Assembly (NCBI GenBank): GCA_030636965.1
Contig: DAOVVW010000026.1
Span: 1 to 8,052 of the forward strand
Reading direction: 5' to 3'
Origin: Pseudomonadota bacterium
GTDB lineage: Bacteria; BMS3Abin14
DNA: 8,052 bases
The position numbers were made by a program, and so were the translations under genes. Shown piece by piece: positions 1-6,728 of the stretch. Within the stretch, counting starts at the first letter, position 1. The number at the start of each line of letters is the position of its first letter. The notes below the pieces were generated by a model that worked only from the letters and a program-made list of their open reading frames with translations, had not been told where the DNA came from and ran no database searches.

Positions 1-130
1 AATTCTGTATTCTGACCACTGAATTCCGCAAAAAAAACAACACCTAACAACTTTTTTTGCGAAACATGCTATACCTATTGAATCTATCTATAGGAAGATA
101 ATGCATAATTTATAACATTCGGAGAATAAT
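1..130 (+). promoter_or_regulatory. A+T-rich leader upstream of metH
   Basis: This stretch has no credible gene and probably contains the metH promoter and 5' leader. Possible -10-like strings exist (TATACC at 70-75 after a TG, TATAAC at 111-116), but none has a well-spaced -35, so no promoter is called. A Shine-Dalgarno GGAG lies at 121-124, six bases before the metH ATG. I looked for a cobalamin or SAM riboswitch because of the downstream gene. The stretch is too short and lacks the conserved B12 box, so none is supported. Confidence 0.4.
27..61. repeat. 10-bp perfect inverted repeat with A- and T-tract arms
   Basis: The arm CGCAAAAAAA at 27-36 is exactly complementary to TTTTTTTGCG at 52-61, with a 15-base loop. 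Allowing one mismatch (C26/A62), the pairing extends two more bases on each side. As RNA it would be a weak, A-U-rich stem. It could be a poor terminator for a gene to the left, a protein-binding dyad, or chance in an A+T-rich stretch. The pairing is directly visible and the role is unknown. Confidence 0.5.
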
Positions 131-2533
131 ATGAGCCGCTTTCGTGAACTCATAGAGAAAAAAACACTTCTTTGTGACGGTCCCATGGGGACAATGCTGC
201 AGGCTTCCGTCCTCAAGGAAGGTCAGTGTCCGGAGCTTTTGAATATTGAAAAACCGGACGACGTCATCGCTGTGCATAAAGCATATATCAATGCTGGAGC
301 GGATATCCTGGAGACCAACACCTTCGGTGCCAACAGGGTCAAGCTGTCAGCTTACGGCCTTGAGAACCAGACTAAAAAGATAAATTCCACGGCTGTTGAT
401 ATCGCAAAGAAAGCCGCTGGAAACAACGTTCTTGTGGCTGGCAACATCGGGCCCACAGGAAGGTTCCTGGAGCCTGTGGGCGACCTCACCTTCGGCGAGG
501 CACTGGAAATCTTTACCGAACAGATAAGCGCCCTTGCGGGAGTCGACCTGTTTATCCTTGAGACCTTTTCGGATATCAAGGAAATAAGGGCTGCTGTGAT
601 CGCGGCTAAATCCCTGGGTGAGACTCCAATTGCAGCCCTCATGACCTTTCAACCCGACGGGAATACGCTGCTTGGCACCAGCCCGGAGGCTGCAGCAGTG
701 ACCCTTGACGCGCTGGGAGTGGATGCCCTGGGTACCAACTGTGGGCTGGGGCCTGACGGTGTCCTCGATGTACTGCGTCGGATGGCAGCAGTTACCGAGC
801 TTCCCCTGGTCTCAATGCCCAACGCAGGAATACCCAGACTCGTTGACGGGAAAACCGTCTTCCCGGCGTCTCCTGATGATGTTGCGAGGTTAACTGAGGA
901 TTTCCTTTCTATCGGCACAGGCATCATGGGAGGATGTTGCGGCAATACTCCTGAACATATAAAACGCCTGAAGGAAGAGATCGCAAAACACGGTGCCTCT
1001 CCCGTTTCCAGAATCCTTCCCGATCCCGGAGCAACAAGTCTTTCATCGAGGGGATCTGTCCTTTTCATTGGGGGAAACAGCCCGATGAGAGCGATAGGCG
1101 AGAGGCTCAATCCTACCGGCAGGAAGGTGATGGCTGAAGCAGTCACCTCAGGAAACCTGTCCCTGTATCAGGACCAGGCCCGCCAACAGGTGGAGGCTGG
1201 CGCTCATATGCTTGACGTAAATGTCGGGGTACCTGGAGTAGACGAACCCGCGATCATGCATAGTGCTGTCTTGCTTGTGCAGCAGGCCTGTTCAGTTCCC
1301 CTGAGTATCGATTCCCCCAGGCTGGAGGTAGTGGAAGCGGGGCTCATGGCATCGGACGGCAAACCTCTGGTAAATTCAGTCACTGGAGAAGAGGAAAGCT
1401 TAAACGCCGTCCTGCCGCTTGTTTCCAGGTACGGCGCGGCAGTCCTGGGGCTTTGCCTGGATGAAAACGGCATACCGGAAAAGGCTGAACAGCGGCTTAA
1501 AATAGCTGAACGCATCCTTGAAAAGGCAAAATCACAGGGCATCGAACCAAGAAATCTTCTCATCGACTGCCTGGTGCTATCAGCAGGGGCTGAGCAGGAG
1601 ATAGTCGCTGAAACGCTCAAGGCAGTCAGACTGGTAAGGGAAAAGTTGGGCTTAAACACCGTTCTTGGGGTGAGCAACGTATCTTTCGGTCTTCCAGCAA
1701 GGGAAAACCTGAACGCGGCATTCCTGGCAATGGCGGCATCCGCGGGCCTTTCTGCCGCCATCGTCAACCCGATGAATGAAACATTGATGAAAATACTGGC
1801 CGCATCAAGGGTGATCCTGAATCAGGACGCAAACGCCCTCGACTACATAAGAATCTATTCGGATATTGAAGAGGTCAAGGCTCCTGACAAAGCTGCCGCC
1901 TCCGATACCGAGCAACTGCACACCACAGTAGTGGAAGGAAATGAACAGAGGGCGGGTGAACTGGCTGCAAAACTTCTGGATTCAGGGATGGCGCCCTTAC
2001 AGATAAGCGAAGAGGTCCTCATACCAGCTATGTCAGAGGTCGGGGGCAAGTTCGCCAGGAACGAATATTTCCTCCCCCAGGTATTAATGTCAGCCAACGC
2101 CATGAAGGCTGCTTTCGGGCCCATCAGGGAGAGCCTTCTGGGCCAGGACCTGCCATCCAGGGGAAAGATCCTGATTGCGACCGTAGAGGGCGACATACAC
2201 GATATCGGAAAGAATATCGTGATCACGCTCCTTGAAAACCATGCATACGACGTCGTGGATCTTGGCAAGAACGTGTCCGCTGATACGATCGTTGAAAGGG
2301 CTAAAGCGGAAGAATGCCAGGCTATCGGTCTTTCCGCGCTCATGACAACTACCATGATCAAGATGAAGGAGGCCGTATCGACCATCAAGGATGCCGGCCT
2401 GGGCGTTCCGGTAGTCGTAGGTGGCGCCGCTGTTACCCAGCAGTTCGCCGATGAGATCGGAGCGGACGGTTATGCAAACGATGCCACCACTGCCGTAGAG
2501 CTCTTTAACCAGTTCATCGGTCAAAAGGGCTGA
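131..2533 (+). CDS. metH: B12-dependent methionine synthase, short form without reactivation domain
   Basis: This cytoplasmic enzyme transfers a methyl group from methyltetrahydrofolate through cobalamin to homocysteine, giving methionine. The homocysteine domain (about 1-285) keeps the zinc ligands Cys204 (TNCG) and Cys269-Cys270 (GGCCGN). The pterin-binding barrel (about 315-560) opens with GERLNPTGR at 323-331. A helical cap (about 600-670, with FLPQVLMSANAM) and a Rossmann cobalamin domain (about 675-800) follow. The cobalamin signature is Asp688-x-His690-x-x-Gly693, His690 being the expected lower cobalt ligand. Asp757 and His759 of E. coli MetH align with Asp688 and His690, while Ser810 aligns with Thr741. 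The protein stops at 800 residues against about 1227 in E. coli, so the AdoMet-binding reactivation domain is absent and oxidised cofactor must be rescued by another protein. The start is supported by GGAG six bases upstream. The lysR gene begins 3 bases after the stop. Confidence 0.96.
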   Translation: MSRFRELIEKKTLLCDGPMGTMLQASVLKEGQCPELLNIEKPDDVIAVHKAYINAGADILETNTFGANRVKLSAYGLENQTKKINSTAVDIAKKAAGNNVLVAGNIGPTGRFLEPVGDLTFGEALEIFTEQISALAGVDLFILETFSDIKEIRAAVIAAKSLGETPIAALMTFQPDGNTLLGTSPEAAAVTLDALGVDALGTNCGLGPDGVLDVLRRMAAVTELPLVSMPNAGIPRLVDGKTVFPASPDDVARLTEDFLSIGTGIMGGCCGNTPEHIKRLKEEIAKHGASPVSRILPDPGATSLSSRGSVLFIGGNSPMRAIGERLNPTGRKVMAEAVTSGNLSLYQDQARQQVEAGAHMLDVNVGVPGVDEPAIMHSAVLLVQQACSVPLSIDSPRLEVVEAGLMASDGKPLVNSVTGEEESLNAVLPLVSRYGAAVLGLCLDENGIPEKAEQRLKIAERILEKAKSQGIEPRNLLIDCLVLSAGAEQEIVAETLKAVRLVREKLGLNTVLGVSNVSFGLPARENLNAAFLAMAASAGLSAAIVNPMNETLMKILAASRVILNQDANALDYIRIYSDIEEVKAPDKAAASDTEQLHTTVVEGNEQRAGELAAKLLDSGMAPLQISEEVLIPAMSEVGGKFARNEYFLPQVLMSANAMKAAFGPIRESLLGQDLPSRGKILIATVEGDIHDIGKNIVITLLENHAYDVVDLGKNVSADTIVERAKAEECQAIGLSALMTTTMIKMKEAVSTIKDAGLGVPVVVGGAAVTQQFADEIGADGYANDATTAVELFNQFIGQKG

Positions 2534-2536
2534 TAA

Positions 2537-3442
2537 ATGTCATTCGACCTGCGACAGCTGCGCGCCCTGAACGCAATCAGCAAATACGGTGGGTTTTCCA
2601 GCGCGGCGAGGGAGATAAACTTAACCCAACCCACCCTGAGCACCCACATCCGAAATCTTGAGGCCCAGTTGGGCGTCCGCCTCTTTGACCGTTTGGGGAG
2701 GAACGTAATCCTGACTCCGGCAGGCAAGGTATTTGCCGACTACGCCCGGAGGATAACGGATCTGTGCGATCAGTCTGTCCAGGCAGTGCAGGCTTTCCTG
2801 GGTGAGATGAAGGGAGAGGTGATCCTGGAAGCGAGTACGGTTCCAGGAGAGTACCTGTTGCCCAGATGGCTTGGTTCTTTTACAAAGATGTACCCGGAGA
2901 TCAAGATAACGCTAACGGTCAGTGACTCCACCACTGTAAAGGAACGAGTAAACCTGGGCGAGATCCCCATGGGTGTGACCGGCTCTCCTGCCGGTCATCC
3001 ACTGCAAACTCATCTGCTGTGTGAGGACGAGATTATCCTCGTGGCTCCCGGAGAGCTGGTTCAAAGCAGTAAAGCAGGCACTGAACTTGACACAGCGGAT
3101 CTTTCAGCGCTGCCCATTATCAGAAGAGAGCCCGGTTCGGGTACACAGGAGACCGTGGAGAAAGCCTTGAAGGAAAGTGGTATGGATCCAGATGAACTTA
3201 ACTGGATCGCCACTCTTGGAAGCACCCAGGCTATTATCGAAGGAGTGATGGCAGGTCTGGGATCCAGTTTTCTTTCGAAAAGGACAGTCGAAAAGAGACT
3301 CTCCTCGGGTGAACTTGTCCGGATGAATGTGATGGGCCTGAGGATAAAGAGAGGATTTTACATTATAACCCACTCGGCCAGAAGCATCTCGCCCATCACC
3401 CAGGAACTCCTCAACTACCTCCTGGTCGCGGGCAAGGATTGA
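2537..3442 (+). CDS. LysR-type transcriptional regulator
   Basis: This is a 301-residue DNA-binding regulator of usual LysR length. Residues 1-62 form the winged helix-turn-helix, with AAREINLTQPTLSTHI as the recognition region and LFDR at 49-52. A linker helix (about 63-90) leads to a periplasmic-binding-protein-like effector domain. This domain carries ASTVPGEYLLPR (99-110) and RREPGSGTQE (196-205), which resemble the CysL-like branch and, from memory, regulators near selenium-metabolism genes in anaerobes. The effector cannot be read from sequence. It starts 3 bases after the metH stop, with AAAGGG at 2524-2529 as a likely ribosome site, so co-transcription with metH is probable. It may regulate metH or itself, but many LysR regulators act on divergent or distant genes. 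The family is certain and the target is inferred. Confidence 0.93.
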   Translation: MSFDLRQLRALNAISKYGGFSSAAREINLTQPTLSTHIRNLEAQLGVRLFDRLGRNVILTPAGKVFADYARRITDLCDQSVQAVQAFLGEMKGEVILEASTVPGEYLLPRWLGSFTKMYPEIKITLTVSDSTTVKERVNLGEIPMGVTGSPAGHPLQTHLLCEDEIILVAPGELVQSSKAGTELDTADLSALPIIRREPGSGTQETVEKALKESGMDPDELNWIATLGSTQAIIEGVMAGLGSSFLSKRTVEKRLSSGELVRMNVMGLRIKRGFYIITHSARSISPITQELLNYLLVAGKD

Positions 3443-3459
3443 CAACCAGTCCTAAGCTC

Positions 3460-3489
3460 TTGATGAACTATCTCTGATAGCGATATAAT
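3460..3489 (+). promoter_or_regulatory. Sigma70-type promoter of the ftsEX operon
   Basis: A perfect TATAAT at 3484-3489 lies 18 bases after TTGATG at 3460-3465, which matches four of six bases of the TTGACA consensus. Transcription would begin near 3496, about 100 bases before the first gene of the operon. The promoter begins just after the lysR stop (3440-3442) in an A+T-rich gap. This supports a new transcription unit for the cell-division genes. It has not been tested experimentally. Confidence 0.6.
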
Positions 3490-3512
3490 GGTAAAGTTTT
3501 TCTGGATTAATT

Positions 3513-3561
3513 TTGATAGGGTTGTAAAAAGTCCATCCATGGCTTTTTACGAAGTCATCAA
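3513..3561. repeat. Palindromic intergenic element with nested arms
   Basis: GTAAAAAG at 3524-3531 is exactly complementary to CTTTTTAC at 3543-3550. The outer arms TTGAT (3513-3517) and ATCAA (3557-3561) are complementary around the same centre (3537). The six bases between the arm pairs mostly do not pair, which suggests a decayed longer palindrome. In RNA it would form a stem-loop in the untranslated leader, 36 bases before the first operon gene. There is no T-run directly after it, so it is not a classical terminator. It resembles dispersed REP-like or miniature palindromic elements, but copy number cannot be judged from one window. Confidence 0.55.
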
Positions 3562-3574
3562 TAAATTTTCTTTG

Positions 3575-3581
3575 AAGGAGG
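3575..3581 (+). promoter_or_regulatory. Shine-Dalgarno AAGGAGG with long spacing
   Basis: This is a near-perfect ribosome-binding sequence, but it lies 15 bases before the ATG at 3597, longer than the usual 5-10. An in-frame TGA at 3591-3593 excludes any earlier start in that frame. A TTG at 3586-3588 is better spaced but opens a different frame that stops after 12 codons. The ATG therefore remains the best start. Confidence 0.5.
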
Positions 3582-3596
3582 CTCATTGCCTGAGCG

Positions 3597-3956
3597 ATGC
3601 TTACCGGATATAACACCGACATAAAACACGAGGGCGCAATCTATCATATTCAGACCGAGGATGGCGGGGTCGACAATCCTGTCATAGTCAGTCTTATCTA
3701 CCAGGGTGGAAGGATACTCTCCTCAAAAAAGACCAGTTACGCCCAGATCGTAGGGACTGAAGGTTTTGTGTCCCAGCTCCGCCAACTCCTTGAGGGCCAG
3801 CACCGGGATATGATAAACGACGTTACGTCAGGGCAATTCACCGATGATGCAGTCCCTGCGCCTTCCCCGTCCGATCCTCTCCCCGATACTGCCGATGAAA
3901 AAAACCTGGATCAGGTGATCCTGGAATATCTGGCATCGGAGCTCGACAGCGAATGA
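3597..3956 (+). CDS. Conserved small protein of unknown function, first gene of the ftsEX operon
   Basis: This is a 119-residue soluble protein with no signal peptide or membrane segment. The N-terminal two thirds are compact and probably beta-rich, with a distinctive pattern: GYNTDIKHEG (4-13), YHIQTEDGG (16-24), a glycine-rich turn YQGGRILSSKKTSY (35-48) and a helix QLRQLLEGQHRDMI (60-73). From memory, short proteins with this YNTDIxHxGxxYHxQTED pattern recur as hypothetical proteins in deltaproteobacteria and Acidobacteria, with no established function. The tail from about residue 80 is rich in proline, aspartate and serine and looks disordered, ending in an acidic helix. It lies downstream of the promoter at 3460-3489 and 52 bases before ftsE, so it is probably transcribed with the division genes. 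The reading frame is well supported, but no function can be assigned. Confidence 0.82.
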   Translation: MLTGYNTDIKHEGAIYHIQTEDGGVDNPVIVSLIYQGGRILSSKKTSYAQIVGTEGFVSQLRQLLEGQHRDMINDVTSGQFTDDAVPAPSPSDPLPDTADEKNLDQVILEYLASELDSE

Positions 3957-3969
3957 CCCTCACTGAAGG

Positions 3970-3992
3970 AACCGGGCGTCCGGTTACCCGGT
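3970..3992 (+). repeat. Two mutually exclusive small hairpins before ftsE
   Basis: AACCGG at 3970-3975 pairs with CCGGTT at 3980-3985 around a four-base loop. Alternatively, ACCGGG at 3971-3976 pairs with CCCGGT at 3987-3992. The two share bases and cannot form together. They lie between the small unknown gene and ftsE, in a stretch with no clear Shine-Dalgarno sequence. They might modulate ftsE translation or be incidental in a G+C-rich spacer. Confidence 0.35.
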
Positions 3993-4008
3993 GCGCTACC
4001 CCCTACAG

Positions 4009-4674
4009 ATGATACAGCTCTTTCATGTCAGCAAATGGTATCAGAAGGATGTCCCAGCCCTGCAGGATACGAACATTCTCATTCCTAAAGGGGAGTTCGT
4101 CTTTATTACCGGCGCCAGCGGTGCAGGGAAGAGCACACTGCTCAAGCTCCTTTTCGGTGATGAGCGGCCCACCAGCGGCCAGATCCTCGTACATGGAAGG
4201 AACATAGCCCGTCTCCCAAAGTCGAAGATCCCGACCCTGAGAAGGGAGATCGGGGTTGTTTTCCAGGATTTCAAACTCCTTTCCTCTCGCAACGTGTTTG
4301 ATAATGTTGCCCTGGCCCTGGAGGTCCTGGGCATGCCGCGGCGAGAGATCGGCAGACGGGTCTTTTCCATGCTTAAAAGGCTCGGTATCCATCACAAAAT
4401 GAGGTCAAACCCCCTGACCCTTTCTGGAGGTGAGCAGCAGCGTGTAGCTATAGCCCGGGCACTTGTCAACGAACCACTGATAGTCCTCGCCGATGAGCCC
4501 ACAGGCAGCCTCGATCAGGAGGTATCGGAACATATTATGAACATCTTCTCGGATGTGAACGCCCGCGGAACTACCGTTGTCATTGCTACCCACAATCTGG
4601 ACATGGTCAAGACCATGGGCAGGAGAGTGATCCACCTTGAAAAGGGGCGAATCGTCCAGGAAGGCGGGCTGTGA
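4009..4674 (+). CDS. ftsE: Cell-division ABC transporter ATP-binding protein FtsE
   Basis: This is the cytoplasmic ATPase of the FtsEX complex, which couples ATP hydrolysis to activation of peptidoglycan hydrolases at the division site through FtsX. The sequence has Walker [10 protein letters not shown] (35-43, Lys41), the Q-loop FQD (Gln86), the signature LSGGEQQ (138-144), Walker B ILVLADEP-type IVLADEPT with Asp162 and Glu163, and the H-loop histidine at 195. An in-frame GTG at 3991 would add six residues. The ATG at 4009 is preferred because it gives 221 residues, opens with the family's usual MIQLFHVSK, and places Lys41 and Asp162 exactly as numbered in E. coli FtsE. Neither start has a clear Shine-Dalgarno sequence, so translation may depend on the gene upstream. 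The stop overlaps the ftsX start. Confidence 0.96.
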   Translation: MIQLFHVSKWYQKDVPALQDTNILIPKGEFVFITGASGAGKSTLLKLLFGDERPTSGQILVHGRNIARLPKSKIPTLRREIGVVFQDFKLLSSRNVFDNVALALEVLGMPRREIGRRVFSMLKRLGIHHKMRSNPLTLSGGEQQRVAIARALVNEPLIVLADEPTGSLDQEVSEHIMNIFSDVNARGTTVVIATHNLDMVKTMGRRVIHLEKGRIVQEGGL

Positions 4675-5561
4675 GAAGGCTCCTGTCCTCCCTGTTCCGC
4701 GCGCTGGGCAACCTTCGCCAGAGCTGGGTAGTAGCCACCATCACTACGGCTATCATCTCTATCTGCCTGTTTCTCGTAGGTGGGTATATCCTCATGATCC
4801 ACAACATCGACAACGTCATTGAAAACATGCAGGGTGATGTACGCGTCACCATCTACCTGAGGGACGGATTTCCAATGTCCGACACAAACCTCCTCCAGGA
4901 TCGTCTCACCGGCTTGGCGGAGGTTGAGTCTGTGACATATACCAGCAAGTCCGACGCACTGGTAGAGTTCGAATCCATGCTTGGAAACGACAGGGACATC
5001 CTCGACGGGCTGGACGAAATACCCCTGCCTGCCAGCTTAAGGCTGACACCCAAACCGGAGTACCGAACCTCGGAAGGTATCCACTCGATACTGGGCAAGA
5101 TCGGCGATGACTCCCTCGTGGAGGATATCCAGTACGGTGAGGACTGGCTCGGCCGGTTTGAGAAGATACTTGTGGTGCTCAATACCGGAGCGGTCGTGCT
5201 TGGAGCCATTCTGTCTCTGGCCGCAATATTTATTATCGCCAACACAATAAAGCTCACAGTCCTTGCCCGCCGTGACGAACTTGAGATCATGCGGCTGGTG
5301 GGTGCTACCGAGGCTTTCATTCGTACACCATTCCTGATAGAGGGCCTCATACAGGGCCTGACCGGTGCCGTTTTTTCCATGGGTTTTCTCGTTCTTCTAC
5401 ACGGGTTCGTGGAAAAACAGTTGGCTGCAACGGTGTTCGATATAATCGGCATCAGATCGCTGGAATTCCTTTCCACAAACATCATGATCGCCATACTGCT
5501 GTGCGGAATGTTCCTGGGAGGGATAGGGAGCATGGCATCCGTCGGAAGGTTCTCGAGATAA
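4671..5561 (+). CDS. ftsX: Cell-division membrane protein FtsX
   Basis: This is the inner-membrane partner of FtsE, passing the ATPase conformational change to EnvC in the periplasm. The 296 residues show the FtsX layout. A first membrane helix (about 20-43) is followed by a periplasmic domain (about 44-165). Three further helices lie at about 166-190, 221-247 and 270-290, with the C terminus in the cytoplasm. The family's most conserved stretch is present around 191-211: NTIKLTVLARRDELEIMRLVG. It starts at GTG, overlapping the ftsE TGA in a GTGA junction, with AGGAAGG at 4658-4664 as ribosome site, so the two subunits are probably made in balance. Its TAA overlaps the envC ATG. Identification is secure from both sequence and position. 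Confidence 0.96.
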   Translation: MRRLLSSLFRALGNLRQSWVVATITTAIISICLFLVGGYILMIHNIDNVIENMQGDVRVTIYLRDGFPMSDTNLLQDRLTGLAEVESVTYTSKSDALVEFESMLGNDRDILDGLDEIPLPASLRLTPKPEYRTSEGIHSILGKIGDDSLVEDIQYGEDWLGRFEKILVVLNTGAVVLGAILSLAAIFIIANTIKLTVLARRDELEIMRLVGATEAFIRTPFLIEGLIQGLTGAVFSMGFLVLLHGFVEKQLAATVFDIIGIRSLEFLSTNIMIAILLCGMFLGGIGSMASVGRFSR

Positions 5562-6724
5562 TGAGTCGTCTTGTCATAACGATACTCCTGATATCCTTAA
5601 CCATTCCTCTACCACTTCGGGCCGAAGAGGTGGAAAGCTCCATCAAAACCCACCAGGATAAACTGGAGGTGATCGAGGAGAAGATAACCACAGCTGAGGA
5701 GAAAATAGAGAGATCCAGTGAAAAAGAGGTCACGATCCTCGGCAACCTCGAACTTCTTGACAGGGATATCAGTTCAAAAAGACGAAATATCAGAACCCTT
5801 CGTACGAAGGAAACGGTTCTGGTAAAAGCCATTGCCCAGAGTGAGGACGATCTGGCCCTCATACGGGAAGAAAAGGAACATGTGAGAAGGAGGCTTGTCA
5901 ACAGGGCCGTTGCTCTTTACAAAGCTGGCAATGTGCGTTATCTAAAGGTGATTTTGGAATCGAGCGGTGTTGAGGATGTGCAGCGTCGACATCAGTATAT
6001 GACCAGAGTCATGAACTACGATGCGGAACTCTTTGCCAGGACAGCAGACCTTTACGTCCGTGAGAAGGAAGAGGTAAGCAGGCTGCGATCGGACAAGGAA
6101 CAACTTACATCCACTCGCCGGAAGCTTGAGGGTGACCTCACGGGACTGTCCCGCCGGAGGAGAAAAAGAGACATCCTCCTCGCGCAAGTCAGAAACGTTA
6201 AAGACCGGAACACCCGTCTTCTCCGGGAACTGGAAACCTCGTCTACCAGGCTCATCCAGCTGATCGAAGCTCTCCAGCGTCAGGCATCCACCGGTGATTC
6301 CGCCTTCCCCCTGTTGAAGGGAGGATTAAAGCCTCCCGTTTCCGGGAAGATAATTGTTGATTTCGGAAGGAACCGCAATGACCGTTTCAATACATACACC
6401 CTCTCCAGGGGTATCACCATACAGTCGGCCGAAGGAACTCCCGTCAAGTCCGTATACAGGGGCAAGGTTCTCTTCGCAGACTGGTTCCGGGGATACGGCC
6501 GTATCATCATCCTGGACCACGGCGGAGGCTACTACACCCTTTACGGACACCTATCCGCCCTCCATGTGGAAGTCGGGCGGGAAATAGAGGCCGATGAGGT
6601 GATCGGTCTTGCCGGAGACAGCGGATCCCTTGAAGGCCCCGCGCTATACTTCGAGATCAGGTACCACGGGAAACCAGTCGATCCTAAACCCTGGCTAGCT
6701 GGAAAGTTCAGATCGGGAGGATAA
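5561..6724 (+). CDS. envC: EnvC-type amidase activator with degenerate LytM domain
   Basis: This periplasmic protein recruits and activates N-acetylmuramyl-L-alanine amidases for septal peptidoglycan splitting under FtsEX control. The 387 residues begin with a signal peptide (about 1-21, ending LPLRA before EEVESS). A long coiled coil (about 22-245), rich in Glu, Lys and Arg, precedes a C-terminal LytM/M23 fold (about 255-385). Catalytic residues are mostly lost. The usual HxGxD is Ser-Arg-Gly-Ile-Thr (282-286) and the usual HLHFE is Ala-Leu-Tyr-Phe-Glu (361-365), and only His330 in YGHLS remains. E. coli EnvC shows the same loss and shares ADW..GYG and LYFEIR, so this should be an activator and not an enzyme. 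The ATG at 5561 is preferred over an in-frame ATG at 5501, which would overlap ftsX by 61 bases and bury the signal peptide. GGAAGG at 5544-5549 precedes it. Confidence 0.92.
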   Translation: MSRLVITILLISLTIPLPLRAEEVESSIKTHQDKLEVIEEKITTAEEKIERSSEKEVTILGNLELLDRDISSKRRNIRTLRTKETVLVKAIAQSEDDLALIREEKEHVRRRLVNRAVALYKAGNVRYLKVILESSGVEDVQRRHQYMTRVMNYDAELFARTADLYVREKEEVSRLRSDKEQLTSTRRKLEGDLTGLSRRRRKRDILLAQVRNVKDRNTRLLRELETSSTRLIQLIEALQRQASTGDSAFPLLKGGLKPPVSGKIIVDFGRNRNDRFNTYTLSRGITIQSAEGTPVKSVYRGKVLFADWFRGYGRIIILDHGGGYYTLYGHLSALHVEVGREIEADEVIGLAGDSGSLEGPALYFEIRYHGKPVDPKPWLAGKFRSGG

Positions 6725-6728
6725 ATTA

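Noticed and set aside
1..130. Cobalamin or SAM riboswitch upstream of metH
   Set aside because: The GACCACTG at 13-20 faintly recalls part of a cobalamin riboswitch, but the B12 box that should follow is absent and the space is too short. No SAM riboswitch core is visible.
649..1146. Open frames on the - strand inside metH (also 347-652, 1204-1767, 1855-2388, 2090-2524)
   Set aside because: All lie within metH, whose zinc, pterin and cobalamin motifs are intact in the + frame. Their translations are rich in Ser, Arg and Pro with no domain, typical of reverse-strand shadows.
3104..3445. Open frame on the - strand across the end of lysR
   Set aside because: It overlaps the effector domain of a well-supported regulator, shows no recognisable protein features and has no convincing start signal.
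3513..3570. Intrinsic terminator after lysR
   Set aside because: A stem-loop is present, but its stem is A-U-rich and not followed by a T-run. It also lies downstream of the probable promoter of the next operon.
5501..5560. Upstream in-frame ATG that would extend EnvC by 20 residues
   Set aside because: It would overlap ftsX by 61 bases and put a charged stretch before the signal peptide. The ATG at 5561, overlapping the ftsX stop, gives a normal signal peptide at the N terminus.
6359..6670. Active M23 metallopeptidase in the C-terminal domain of EnvC
   Set aside because: The fold is present but the HxGxD and HxHF metal-binding residues are replaced, as in E. coli EnvC, so a catalytic role is unlikely.
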